Of a stretch of DNA of 64,000 nucleotides, positions 1 through 8,300 are shown piece after piece (the first letter of the stretch is position 1; each line of letters starts with the position of its first letter). The position numbers and the translations under genes were made by a program. The DNA is from an uncultured Steroidobacter sp. (GTDB lineage: Bacteria > Pseudomonadota > Gammaproteobacteria > Steroidobacterales > Steroidobacteraceae). The notes beneath the pieces are model-generated. The model was not told the DNA's origin and did not search any database. It worked only from the letters and a program-made list of their open reading frames with translations. The stretch is from positions 124,001 to 188,000 of the forward strand of contig CALLKK010000006.1 of NCBI GenBank assembly GCA_938008435.1. Direction: 5' to 3'.

Positions 1-1002
1 CTGAATGATCTCGAAGAAGATCGGACCGATGACGTTCTTGGTGAAGATCTGCAGCAGCAGGCCTTCGCCCTTCTCGGGATTGCCGTCGATCAGAATGCGG
101 CGCTTGCGCAGCTCCTCGATCTTCTCGCTGTGACCAGGCACGCGCGCGTCGATGCCCTCGTAGTAGGTATCAGGCGTATCCTGGAATTCCACGCCTTGGC
201 TGCGCAGCACATCGACGGTATGAAAGATGTCGTCGGTGCCGAGCGCAATGTGCTGGATACCTTCGCCCCGATACTCGCGCAAGTACTCCTCGATCTGCGA
301 CTTGTCGTCCTGCGACTCGTTGATCGGGATGCGAATGCGTCCGCATGGACTGGTGAGCGCCCGACTGAAGAGCCCGGTTTTGCGGCCTTCGATGTCGAAG
401 TAGCGGATCTCGCGAAAATTGAACAGCCGCTCGTAGAAGCTTGCCCACTTGTCCATATTCCCGCGCGCGACGTTGTGCGTGAGATGGTCGATGCAGGTCA
501 GCCCCGCCCCGGGCACCTGCTGCTTCTGGTGCGCCGGCACGAAATCGACGTCGTAGATCGTGTGATCGCCGTAACGATCGACCAGATAGATGAGGCTGCC
601 GCCGATGCCTTCGATCGCAGGAATATTGAGCTCCATCGGGCCAACCGGCGTCGCGACGGGCTTCGCGCCGAGCTCGACGCAGCGACGCAACGCATATGCC
701 GCGTCCTTGACGCGAAAAGCCATCGCGCAGGCCGACGGACCATGCGCTTGGGCGAAGCGCTGACCGAAGCTGCCGGGCTCGGCATTGACGATGAAGTTGA
801 TGTCGCCTTGACGATGCAGGGTCACGTCCTTGCTGCGATGACGCGCGACGGTGGGGAATCCGAGCTTCGCGAACAGCGCGCGCAGCTGCTCGGGATCGGG
901 CGCGGTGTATTCCACGAACTCGAAGCCATCCGTGCCCGCCGGGTTGTCGCGCGTGACGCCGTCGGGAATCCGACGGTCCTCGCGTGAGGGGTTCGTGTTC
1001 AT
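1..1002 (-). CDS. hppD: 4-hydroxyphenylpyruvate dioxygenase (3' end outside window)
   Basis: This enzyme converts 4-hydroxyphenylpyruvate to homogentisate in tyrosine catabolism and is a cytoplasmic Fe(II) dioxygenase. The 334 codons in the window carry the vicinal-oxygen-chelate fold and all three iron ligands by position: His173 in IDHLTHNV, His251 in QHIALGTDD and Glu331 in FFEII, four codons from the window edge. Only a short C-terminal tail should be missing, since the family is usually about 350-380 residues. The ATG at 1002 lies just after a GGAGG-like sequence. It is divergent from a MarR gene across a 148-bp gap with a palindrome at 1107-1126, so repression by that regulator is likely (inference). 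No homogentisate pathway gene is visible. Confidence 0.95.
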   Translation of the reverse strand, partial: MNTNPSREDRRIPDGVTRDNPAGTDGFEFVEYTAPDPEQLRALFAKLGFPTVARHRSKDVTLHRQGDINFIVNAEPGSFGQRFAQAHGPSACAMAFRVKDAAYALRRCVELGAKPVATPVGPMELNIPAIEGIGGSLIYLVDRYGDHTIYDVDFVPAHQKQQVPGAGLTCIDHLTHNVARGNMDKWASFYERLFNFREIRYFDIEGRKTGLFSRALTSPCGRIRIPINESQDDKSQIEEYLREYRGEGIQHIALGTDDIFHTVDVLRSQGVEFQDTPDTYYEGIDARVPGHSEKIEELRKRRILIDGNPEKGEGLLLQIFTKNVIGPIFFEIIQ

Positions 1003-1106
1003 GATGCCTCCGAAGTATGCAATCGAGGCGTGCGCTTCTGCGATTTGCTCGCATTGCAACGCCACATTGCATACGCAACGTCGAAAGATGAACTCCGAGG
1101 CGCTCA

Positions 1107-1126
1107 ATGGTTACAATTGAAACTAT
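1107..1126. promoter_or_regulatory. Palindromic putative MarR operator between hppD and the regulator gene
   Basis: The core GTTACAATTGAAAC at 1110-1123 is a palindrome apart from one mismatched pair; over 20 bp, 16 positions obey dyad symmetry. Size and symmetry suit a MarR dimer, and it lies in the divergent promoter region 24 bp before the MarR start. That this regulator binds here and controls hppD is inference. Confidence 0.5.
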
Positions 1127-1150
1127 CGAAACGAGTTCCGTCAAGCAAAG

Positions 1151-1645
1151 ATGTCCGCATCGGCTCGCGCTTCCGGCAACGCTTCCGACAAGCTTCGGCT
1201 CGATCGTTTCGTGCCGTATCGGCTCTCGGTGCTCTCGAATCTCGTGAGCATGAGCATCGCGCATGCGTACGAGCGCGAGTTCGGACTGACGATTCCGGAG
1301 TGGCGCGTACTTGCAGTCCTTGCCCGCTACCCCAATCTCTCGGCTGTCGAAGTCGCCGAGCGCACCGCGATGGACAAAGTGGCGGTGAGCCGCGCGGTCC
1401 AGAGCTTGCTCGCCGCACGGCGCCTCGTGCGCACCTACGACAAAGGAGATCGCAGGCGGTCGGTGTTGCGCTTGTCAGCGGCCGGCCGCGCGGTATACAC
1501 ACGCGTCGCGCCGCTCGCGCTCGGCTACGAACGCAAGCTGCTCGATGCGCTGAGCGCCAGCGACCGTCGCACGCTCGACAGGCTCATCGGCCGATTGACG
1601 GAACGCGCGCGCCTTCTCGACCAGATGGATGGCCAAGATTCATGA
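1151..1645 (+). CDS. MarR-family transcriptional regulator
   Basis: A 164-residue winged-helix repressor-type protein. The MarR core is clear: a PEWRVLAVLARYP helix, the recognition-helix region AMDKVAVSRAVQSL and the wing DKGDRRRSVLRLS. The N-terminal 20 residues look like a flexible tail, and no strong ribosome binding site precedes the ATG. It is divergent from hppD. Its TGA overlaps an ATG at 1642 that opens the frame leading into E1alpha, so it could also be transcribed with the dehydrogenase genes. A role as aromatic-catabolism regulator of the HpdR/HmgR kind follows from context; the effector is unknown. Confidence 0.88.
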   Translation: MSASARASGNASDKLRLDRFVPYRLSVLSNLVSMSIAHAYEREFGLTIPEWRVLAVLARYPNLSAVEVAERTAMDKVAVSRAVQSLLAARRLVRTYDKGDRRRSVLRLSAAGRAVYTRVAPLALGYERKLLDALSASDRRTLDRLIGRLTERARLLDQMDGQDS

Positions 1646-1716
1646 ACGATCGCCTCAACACAGATGCGACCCTCGGCGAGCCGGCCGCATACGCCGACTT
1701 GCCCGATAGCCTTCGT

Positions 1717-1722
1717 TATAAT
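1717..1722 (+). promoter_or_regulatory. Candidate -10 element for the 2-oxoacid dehydrogenase genes
   Basis: A perfect TATAAT lies in the short space between the MarR stop and the GTG start of E1alpha. Transcription would start about 40 nt before that GTG. No good -35 is seen at 16-18 bp spacing, so activation or chance cannot be excluded. Confidence 0.35.
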
Positions 1723-1767
1723 CCGCGCCACACTGAAGCCGGCCCAGCCGTGCGAGGAGAATCAGTA

Positions 1768-2853
1768 GTGAAAACAGTGGCCGAGTTTCAGATCCAGTAT
1801 CGACAGATCCTCGATCCGACCGGCCATGTTCGCGGCGAGCTTCCGGCCTTCGCGCAGGACGACAGCGAGATGCTCAAGATGTTCGGGGCGATGCTTCGTG
1901 CCCGCATCTTCGACGCCAAGGCGGTCAACCTGCAACGCACGGGCAAGCTCGGCACTTATGCACCGTGCCTGGGACAGGAAGCGACGCATGTCGGCGTCGG
2001 CGCGGCACTGCGACCGGAGGACAGCGTAGCGATCGTGTACCGCGAGATCGGTACGCTCTTCTGGCGGGGCGTGCGCATGGTCGACGTGCTCTTGTACTGG
2101 GGCGGGGACGAACGCGGTAACGATTTCGCCGGTCCCGCGCACGATTTCCCTTGGTGCGTACCGATTGCGACGCAGACGCTGCACGCGGCCGGGGCGGCCA
2201 TGGCGTTCAAGATCCGCAAGGAGCCGCGCTGCGCGCTTGCGTACATCGGCGACGGCGGCACCTCCGAAGGCACGTTCTACGAGGCGATCAATCTCGCGGG
2301 CGCCAAGCACCTACCGATCGTCTTCGTGATCGTGAACAACAAGTGGGCGATTTCGGTGCCGGTCGAGGAACAGACCGCCGCGCAGACGCTCGCGCAGAAG
2401 GCGATCGCCGCAGGCATCCCGGGCGTCCAAGTCGACGGCAACGACATCATTGCCGTGCGCGACACCGTGGAACAGGCACTCGCCAAGGCACGCTCGGGCG
2501 GCGGCCCGACGGTGATCGAAGCGCTGAGCTACCGCCTGAGCGATCACACCACCGCCGACGACGCATCGCGCTATCGTCCCAAGGAAGAAGTCGAGGAAGC
2601 CTGGAAGCTCGAGCCGCTCGTGCGCACGCGCGCATTCCTTCGGGCGCGCGGCGTGCTCGACGAGGCGCGCGAACAAGCGCTCAAAGCCGAGTACACCGCC
2701 GAAGTGGAAGCGGCAGTCAAGGAGTACCTGAGCATCCCGAAGCAGTCGATCGATTCCATGTTCGATTACCTCTACGCGAATCCGCCGCGTTACATCGAGC
2801 AACAGAAGCAGATCGCCAAACGCTATGCGGGCACTGGACGGCCGTCGCACTGA
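1768..2853 (+). CDS. 2-oxoacid dehydrogenase complex E1 component, alpha subunit
   Basis: The thiamine-diphosphate-dependent decarboxylase subunit of a pyruvate or branched-chain 2-oxoacid dehydrogenase; it works as an alpha2beta2 E1 with the next gene. It has the ThDP/Mg motif from GDGGTSEGTFYEA to IVNNKWAIS, and the regulatory-loop region YRLSDHTTADD. At 361 residues it is normal for the family. I chose the GTG at 1768 because GAGGAGA lies 7-8 nt upstream and the protein then begins at the conserved TVAEF segment. The upstream in-frame ATG at 1642 overlaps the MarR stop and would add a 42-residue tail atypical of the family. Sequence alone does not settle the substrate (pyruvate or branched-chain). 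Confidence 0.9.
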   Translation: MKTVAEFQIQYRQILDPTGHVRGELPAFAQDDSEMLKMFGAMLRARIFDAKAVNLQRTGKLGTYAPCLGQEATHVGVGAALRPEDSVAIVYREIGTLFWRGVRMVDVLLYWGGDERGNDFAGPAHDFPWCVPIATQTLHAAGAAMAFKIRKEPRCALAYIGDGGTSEGTFYEAINLAGAKHLPIVFVIVNNKWAISVPVEEQTAAQTLAQKAIAAGIPGVQVDGNDIIAVRDTVEQALAKARSGGGPTVIEALSYRLSDHTTADDASRYRPKEEVEEAWKLEPLVRTRAFLRARGVLDEAREQALKAEYTAEVEAAVKEYLSIPKQSIDSMFDYLYANPPRYIEQQKQIAKRYAGTGRPSH

Positions 2854-3021
2854 TAAGGCTCTAGGCGATAGGCTGTAGCCGGGCACGAAGCGACTGCACC
2901 AGCAACTCTTTACGTACGCAACAATCGCAATGCAGTTTCCACGACGCACCACCCTTCTTCTCGTTCACGATGTACGGCCGCGAGGCTGCGGCCAAAGCTC
3001 CGGCTTCGGACACGCGTAGCC

Positions 3022-4005
3022 ATGCCCAAGGTCACGATGATCGAAGCCATCGCGATGGCGCAGGCGTGGGAGCTCGCCCACGACCCGAGCGTCGTCGTGC
3101 TTGGAGAGGACGTCGGTAAGAGCGGCGGCGTGTTTCGCGCGACCGCGGGATTGTACGAGCGCTTCGGCAGCGAGCGCGTGCAGGACACGCCGCTCGCCGA
3201 GAACATGATCGCGGGCATGTGCGTCGGCATGGCCGCGCAGGGTATGCGGCCCGTCGCCGAGATTCAGTTCATGGGATTTCTGTATCCGGCGCTCGATCAG
3301 ATCGTCAATCACATGAGCCGCCTGCGTCATCGCACGCGCGGCCGCATGTCGTGTCCCGTCGTGCTGCGCATGCCGCATGGCGGCGGCATTCACGCGCCGG
3401 AGCATCATTCCGAATCGGTCGAGGCGATGATCGCGCATATTCCCGGCATTCGCGTCGTCTGCCCTTCGTCTCCGGCGCGCGCATACGGGCTGCTGCTCGC
3501 GTCGATCCGCGATCCCGATCCGGTCGTGTTCCTCGAGCCTTCGCGCATCTATCGCTACGTCAAACAGGACGTCGCCGACGACGGCACCGCCCTGCCCCTC
3601 GACGTTTGCTACATCCTGCGCGAAGGCGATGACGTCACGATCGTCACATGGGGCGCGATGGTCGTCGACGTGCTCAAGGCTGCCGAGCAGCTCGCTGCCG
3701 AGGGCATCAGCGCCGAGGTGATCGATCTTGCGACGGTGAGCCCGATCGACTTCGAAACCATTCTCGACTCGGTGGCGAAAACCGGGCGGCTGGTCATCGT
3801 GCACGAAGCGGCGCGCAACTGCGGCGTCGGCGCCGAGATCGCCGCCACGGTGGCCGAGCAGGCGCTCTACGATCTCATCGCGCCGATCCAGCGCGTGACC
3901 GGTTACGACACGGTCATGCCGCTCTACCGACTCGAGAACGAGTACATCCCGAGCATCCCGCGCATCATGGATGCGGTTCGAACCAGCATGAAAGCGGATG
4001 GCTGA
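3022..4005 (+). CDS. 2-oxoacid dehydrogenase complex E1 component, beta subunit
   Basis: The partner of E1alpha, 327 residues, with the transketolase pyrimidine-binding domain (VLGEDVGKSGGVFRAT, EIQFMGF near the N terminus) and the C-terminal transketolase domain (DVTIVTWGAMVVDVLKAAEQL, IDLATVSPIDFETI). It starts 168 bp after E1alpha, a longer gap than usual for these paired genes. Its last 8 bases overlap the E2 gene, which suggests translational coupling. Together the three genes give E1alpha, E1beta and E2; the E3 dihydrolipoyl dehydrogenase must be encoded elsewhere. Confidence 0.93.
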   Translation: MPKVTMIEAIAMAQAWELAHDPSVVVLGEDVGKSGGVFRATAGLYERFGSERVQDTPLAENMIAGMCVGMAAQGMRPVAEIQFMGFLYPALDQIVNHMSRLRHRTRGRMSCPVVLRMPHGGGIHAPEHHSESVEAMIAHIPGIRVVCPSSPARAYGLLLASIRDPDPVVFLEPSRIYRYVKQDVADDGTALPLDVCYILREGDDVTIVTWGAMVVDVLKAAEQLAAEGISAEVIDLATVSPIDFETILDSVAKTGRLVIVHEAARNCGVGAEIAATVAEQALYDLIAPIQRVTGYDTVMPLYRLENEYIPSIPRIMDAVRTSMKADG

Positions 4006-5224
4006 GCCGATGACCACTTTCAATCTTCCCGATCTCGGCGAGGGTCTGCCCGAGGCCGAAATCGTTGCGTGGCACGTCAAGGAGGGCGACTTCGTCACCG
4101 TCGACCAGCCGATGGTTTCGGTCGAAACGGCGAAGGCGGTCGTCGACGTACCGAGCCCGTATACCGGGCGCATCGTGAAATTTCACGCCCAACCGGGCGA
4201 TACGGTCGAAACCGGCCGACCGCTCGTCGATTTCGAGCTGACGAGCGACGCCGCCTCCGCGCAGGCGAATCCGCACGACGTACCGACCGCGCAAGCGCCC
4301 GCCTCATCATCGAGCGCGTCCGAACCTGCGCAAGGCATGGTCGTCGGCCGCATGCAGACGAGCGATGAAGAGTTTGTCGATCGCGCCGTCGTCGGCGGGA
4401 CACGCCGCAGCACGCGCGAGCGCGTTCGTGCCGCACCTGCGGTTCGCATGCTCGCCAAGCGCCTGGGCGTCGACCTCGCCGCCTGTCGCGCAAGCGGACG
4501 TCACGGACTCGTGACCGTCGATGACGTGCTCTCCGCCGCGAACTTCTCCGGCCGCGGACGCGCCGCCAGCCCGAGCGTGCCCGGGCTCACCGACGCCGAT
4601 CGGCTGCGTGGCACACGCAAGGCGATGGCCGCCAGCATGTCCTTGTCGCGCGATGAGATCGCGATGTGCACGATCTTCGACGACGCGGACATCGAAGGCT
4701 GGAAGACGCGCGGCGACATCACGGTGCGACTCATTCGCGCGATCGCCGCGGGCGTCAAAGCCGAGCCCGGCCTCAACGCCCTCTTCGATCCGAGCGTGCC
4801 GGCGCGCAGGATCATGCCGCAGATCAATCTCGCCATCGCCGTCGACACGCCGGAAGGGCTCATCGTACCGGTCATCCGCGACATCGGTGGTCGCTCGGCG
4901 CAGGAGCTGCGCGCGGCGCTCAACGATCTCAAGGAACGCACGCGTGCGCGCACCGTATCGCCGGATGAAATGCGCGACTACACGTTCACGCTGTCGAACT
5001 TCGGCACCATGGCCGGTCGGTACGCCACGCCGCTCGTCGTGCCACCGACGGTGGCCATCCTCGGCGCCGGTCGCTTGCAGCGCGACGTCGTCGCGGGCGA
5101 GAGCGGCCCCGAGATTCACACGCGCATCCCCTTGTCGCTCACGTTCGATCATCGCTGCATCACCGGCGGCGAGGCGTGTCGCTTCATGGGGGCGGTGATC
5201 GCGGATCTCACCTTGCCGGAATGA
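3998..5224 (+). CDS. 2-oxoacid dehydrogenase complex E2 (dihydrolipoyl acyltransferase)
   Basis: The core acyltransferase of the complex, 408 residues. Domains in order: one lipoyl domain (about 5-80) with the lipoylated lysine in SVETAKAVVDV; an Ala/Ser-rich linker; a peripheral-subunit-binding domain (about 145-180, AVRMLAKRLGVDLAACRASG); and the catalytic domain ending in the active-site FDHRCITGGEACRFM, with the expected DHRxxxG motif. A single lipoyl domain suits a branched-chain-type or simple pyruvate-type E2. It overlaps E1beta by 8 bp. A GC hairpin at 5339-5355 followed by TTTT could end the transcript just before gdhB. Confidence 0.93.
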   Translation: MAEPMTTFNLPDLGEGLPEAEIVAWHVKEGDFVTVDQPMVSVETAKAVVDVPSPYTGRIVKFHAQPGDTVETGRPLVDFELTSDAASAQANPHDVPTAQAPASSSSASEPAQGMVVGRMQTSDEEFVDRAVVGGTRRSTRERVRAAPAVRMLAKRLGVDLAACRASGRHGLVTVDDVLSAANFSGRGRAASPSVPGLTDADRLRGTRKAMAASMSLSRDEIAMCTIFDDADIEGWKTRGDITVRLIRAIAAGVKAEPGLNALFDPSVPARRIMPQINLAIAVDTPEGLIVPVIRDIGGRSAQELRAALNDLKERTRARTVSPDEMRDYTFTLSNFGTMAGRYATPLVVPPTVAILGAGRLQRDVVAGESGPEIHTRIPLSLTFDHRCITGGEACRFMGAVIADLTLPE

Positions 5225-5375
5225 GGGGTTAGGCGCTCACGAGCCGAGCCGCAGGGATGCTCGAACTTGGGTTTGCCGCGCCCCTCGCCCGCGCTGTCGC
5301 AAGACGCCGCGGGTAGCGCAGTCGAACCTGGTTGCGAAGCGGGCCGAACGCCCGCGGGTTTTGAGGCTTGTCGAT

Positions 5376-8300
5376 ATGAGCACCATCCCCGCCGCAAGAC
5401 AGAAGCTCATCGAAGGCATGGTCGCCGCCTCGCGCGCCCGGCGCGGGCACCGCGCGCCGTTGCCCGCAGCGGAATTCATCCGACAGTACTTTCGCGGCGT
5501 CGCCGAAGAAGACTTGAGCAGCTATCCGAGCGCCGAGCTTGCCGCCGCGGCGCTCGCTCACTTGCGCGCGGCCGAGACGCGCCGCAGACGCCGTCCGCAC
5601 GTCCGCGTCTTCAATGCCGATGCCGCGCGCGACGGCTGGACGTCGCAGCACACCGTCGTCGAAGTCACGACCGACGACATGCCCTTTCTCGTCGATTCGC
5701 TGAGCATGGTGCTCAACGACGAGAAGCTCACCATTCATCTGATGATTCACCCGGTGCTCGCCGTACGCCGCGATCGCCAAGGCCGGCTCTTCGGCTTGGC
5801 GAACGCCGACGACGAGGCGCACGTCCTCAAGGAATCGTGGCAGCACATTCAAGTCGACCGCATCGAAGACGAAGACAGGCTTGAAGCGCTCCGCCGCAAG
5901 ATTCTGCGCACGCTCGACGATGTGCGCGTTGCGGTCGAGGACTGGCAAGTGATGCGCGAGCGCGCCCTTGCGATCGCTGACGAGCTCGCGAGCCGCACGC
6001 TTCCAGTGCCGCGACACGAGGCGCAAGAGACCAAAGAGCTGCTCGAATGGCTCGCGAACGATCACTTCACCTTCCTCGGCTATCGCGAGTACCGCTTGGA
6101 GCGCGGCCGCAGCGAAGACCGCGCGGTGCCGGTCCTCGAATCGGGCTTAGGGCTCCTGCGTCCACGGCGCCGGCCGGCGCACCCGACCGTCTTGAAGGGC
6201 GACTTGCGCGAGCGCGCACGTGTGTCCGAGCTCCTGACGATCACCAAGGCGAACTCGAAGTCGACGGTCCATCGCGCGACCTATCTCGACTACATCGGCA
6301 TCAAGACCTTCGACAACGCGGGACGCGTGAGCGGCGAGCTGCGTTTCCTCGGCCTGTTCACCTCGGCCGTCTATCACCGCAGCCCGCGCGAGATTCCGCT
6401 GCTCAAGGACAAGATCGGCCGAGTGATCGCCCACTTCGGACTCGATCCTGCCAGCCACGACGCAAAAGCCGTCGTCCACGTGCTCGAAACCTATCCGCGC
6501 GATGAGCTCTTTCAGGCCAGCGTCGCCGACCTGATCCGCATCGTGCGCGGCGTCGTCAACCTCTACGAGCGACAGCGCGTGCGCGTCTTCCTGCGCCGCG
6601 ATGTCTTTGCCCGCTTCTACTCCGCGCTCGTCTACGTACCGCGCGATCGCTACAACACGCAGGTCCGCGAGAAGGTCGAGGCGATGATTCGCGACGCGCT
6701 CTCTGCGACCGCGCTGGAGTCGCAGGTGCAGATCTCCGAATCGGCGCTCGCTCGCGTGCACATCATCGCGCGCTTACCGGAAGGCGGCGGTCCGCGCATC
6801 GACGTGGCGGCGCTGGAAGAGCGCATCGCCGATGCGGTGCGCACATGGGACGATCGACTGCGCGAAGCGCTCATCGCGGAATACGGCGAGTTCGCCGGCC
6901 GCACGCTCGCGGAGCGCTACCACAATGCCTTTCCGCCTGCATACCAGGCAGAAGTATCGGCGAGCGAAGCGATCGCCGACCTGCACGAGCTCGACCGCGT
7001 CATCGCCGCACCCGATTCGGTCGCGATGCGGCTCGTGAGCGGACCCGCCGGCAGGACGCAACTGCGATTGTTCCGCGCCGATCGTGCCATTCCGCTCTCG
7101 CAGGCCCTGCCGGTCCTCGAAAACCTGGGCTTTCTCGCCATCAGCGAGCGTCCGTACCTCGTGACGGTGCCGAACGCACGCGACATATGGATCACGAGTT
7201 ACGAGCTCGAGCGCATCGACGGTAAACCAGCCGATCCATCGCTCGCCGAACGCTTCAGCGAAGCGTTCCAAGCCGTCTTGAGCGGCGCCGCCGAGAACGA
7301 CCGTTTCAATCGCCTCGTCGTGCTCACGACCTTGCGCTGGCGGCAAGCATCGGTGCTACGCGCGTATTGCCGCTATCTGCTGCAGACGAACTCCACGTTC
7401 AGCCAGTCGTACATGGAACAGGTGCTGGCGGCGAATGCGGCGACCGCTGCAGCGCTCTTCGCGCTGTTCGAGGCGCAATTCGACCCCGGCATCAAGGACG
7501 CCCAACGCGCCACGCGAATCGCCGCCGCGAAACGCACGCTCAACGCGCGGCTCGATGCAGTAAAGAGCCTCGATGAGGATCGTATCCTGCGCCGCTTCAT
7601 GGCGCTGATCGAGGCCACGCTGCGCACCAACTACTATCAAGTTGACGCAACGGGACAGCCGAAGCCGTATCTCTCGTTCAAGCTCGATCCGCGTCGCATT
7701 CCGGAATTGCCGCAGCCGCGCCCGGCGTTCGAGATTTTCGTCTACTCGCCGCGCGTCGAAGGCGTGCATCTGCGCATGGGACACGTTGCGCGCGGCGGCA
7801 TCCGCTGGTCCGACCGGCGCGAGGATTTCCGCACCGAAGTGCTCGGCTTGATGAAGGCGCAGAACGTCAAGAACACGTTGATCGTCCCGGTCGGCGCGAA
7901 AGGCGGCTTCGTCGCCAAGTGCCTGCCGCAAGGCGGCAGCCGCGAAGACATTCAGCGCGAAGGCATCGAGTGCTATCGCACCTTCATCCGCGGACTGCTC
8001 GATGTGACCGACAACATCGTCAGTGGCCGCGTCAAGCCGCCCGAGCGCCTCGTACGGCGCGACGGCGACGATGCCTATCTCGTAGTCGCGGCAGACAAAG
8101 GCACCGCGACGTTCTCCGACATCGCCAATGCCATTGCCGCCGAATACGGCTTCTGGCTCGGCGATGCGTTCGCCTCAGGCGGCTCGGCCGGCTACGACCA
8201 CAAGAAGATGGGCATTACCGCGCGCGGCGCCTGGGAGTGCGTCAAGCGCCATTTCCGCGAGCTCGGCATCGATACGCAGACGCAGGAATTCACGGCGGTA

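Noticed and set aside
170..1264. Minus-strand 364-codon frame over hppD
   Set aside because: It is a shifted frame of the hppD region with Arg/His-rich, low-quality protein; the HPPD frame carries all iron ligands.
1699..1722. Full sigma-70 promoter TTGCCC plus TATAAT
   Set aside because: The spacing between the two is only 12 bp, so only the -10 was kept as a weak call.
1030..2853. A long frame (607 codons) upstream of and including E1alpha
   Set aside because: The first half overlaps the MarR gene and part of the promoter region; the E1alpha family starts near the GTG at 1768, which has its own ribosome binding site.
2854..3021. A missing gene between E1alpha and E1beta
   Set aside because: The 168-bp gap has no credible start codon with ribosome binding site or conserved-looking peptide.
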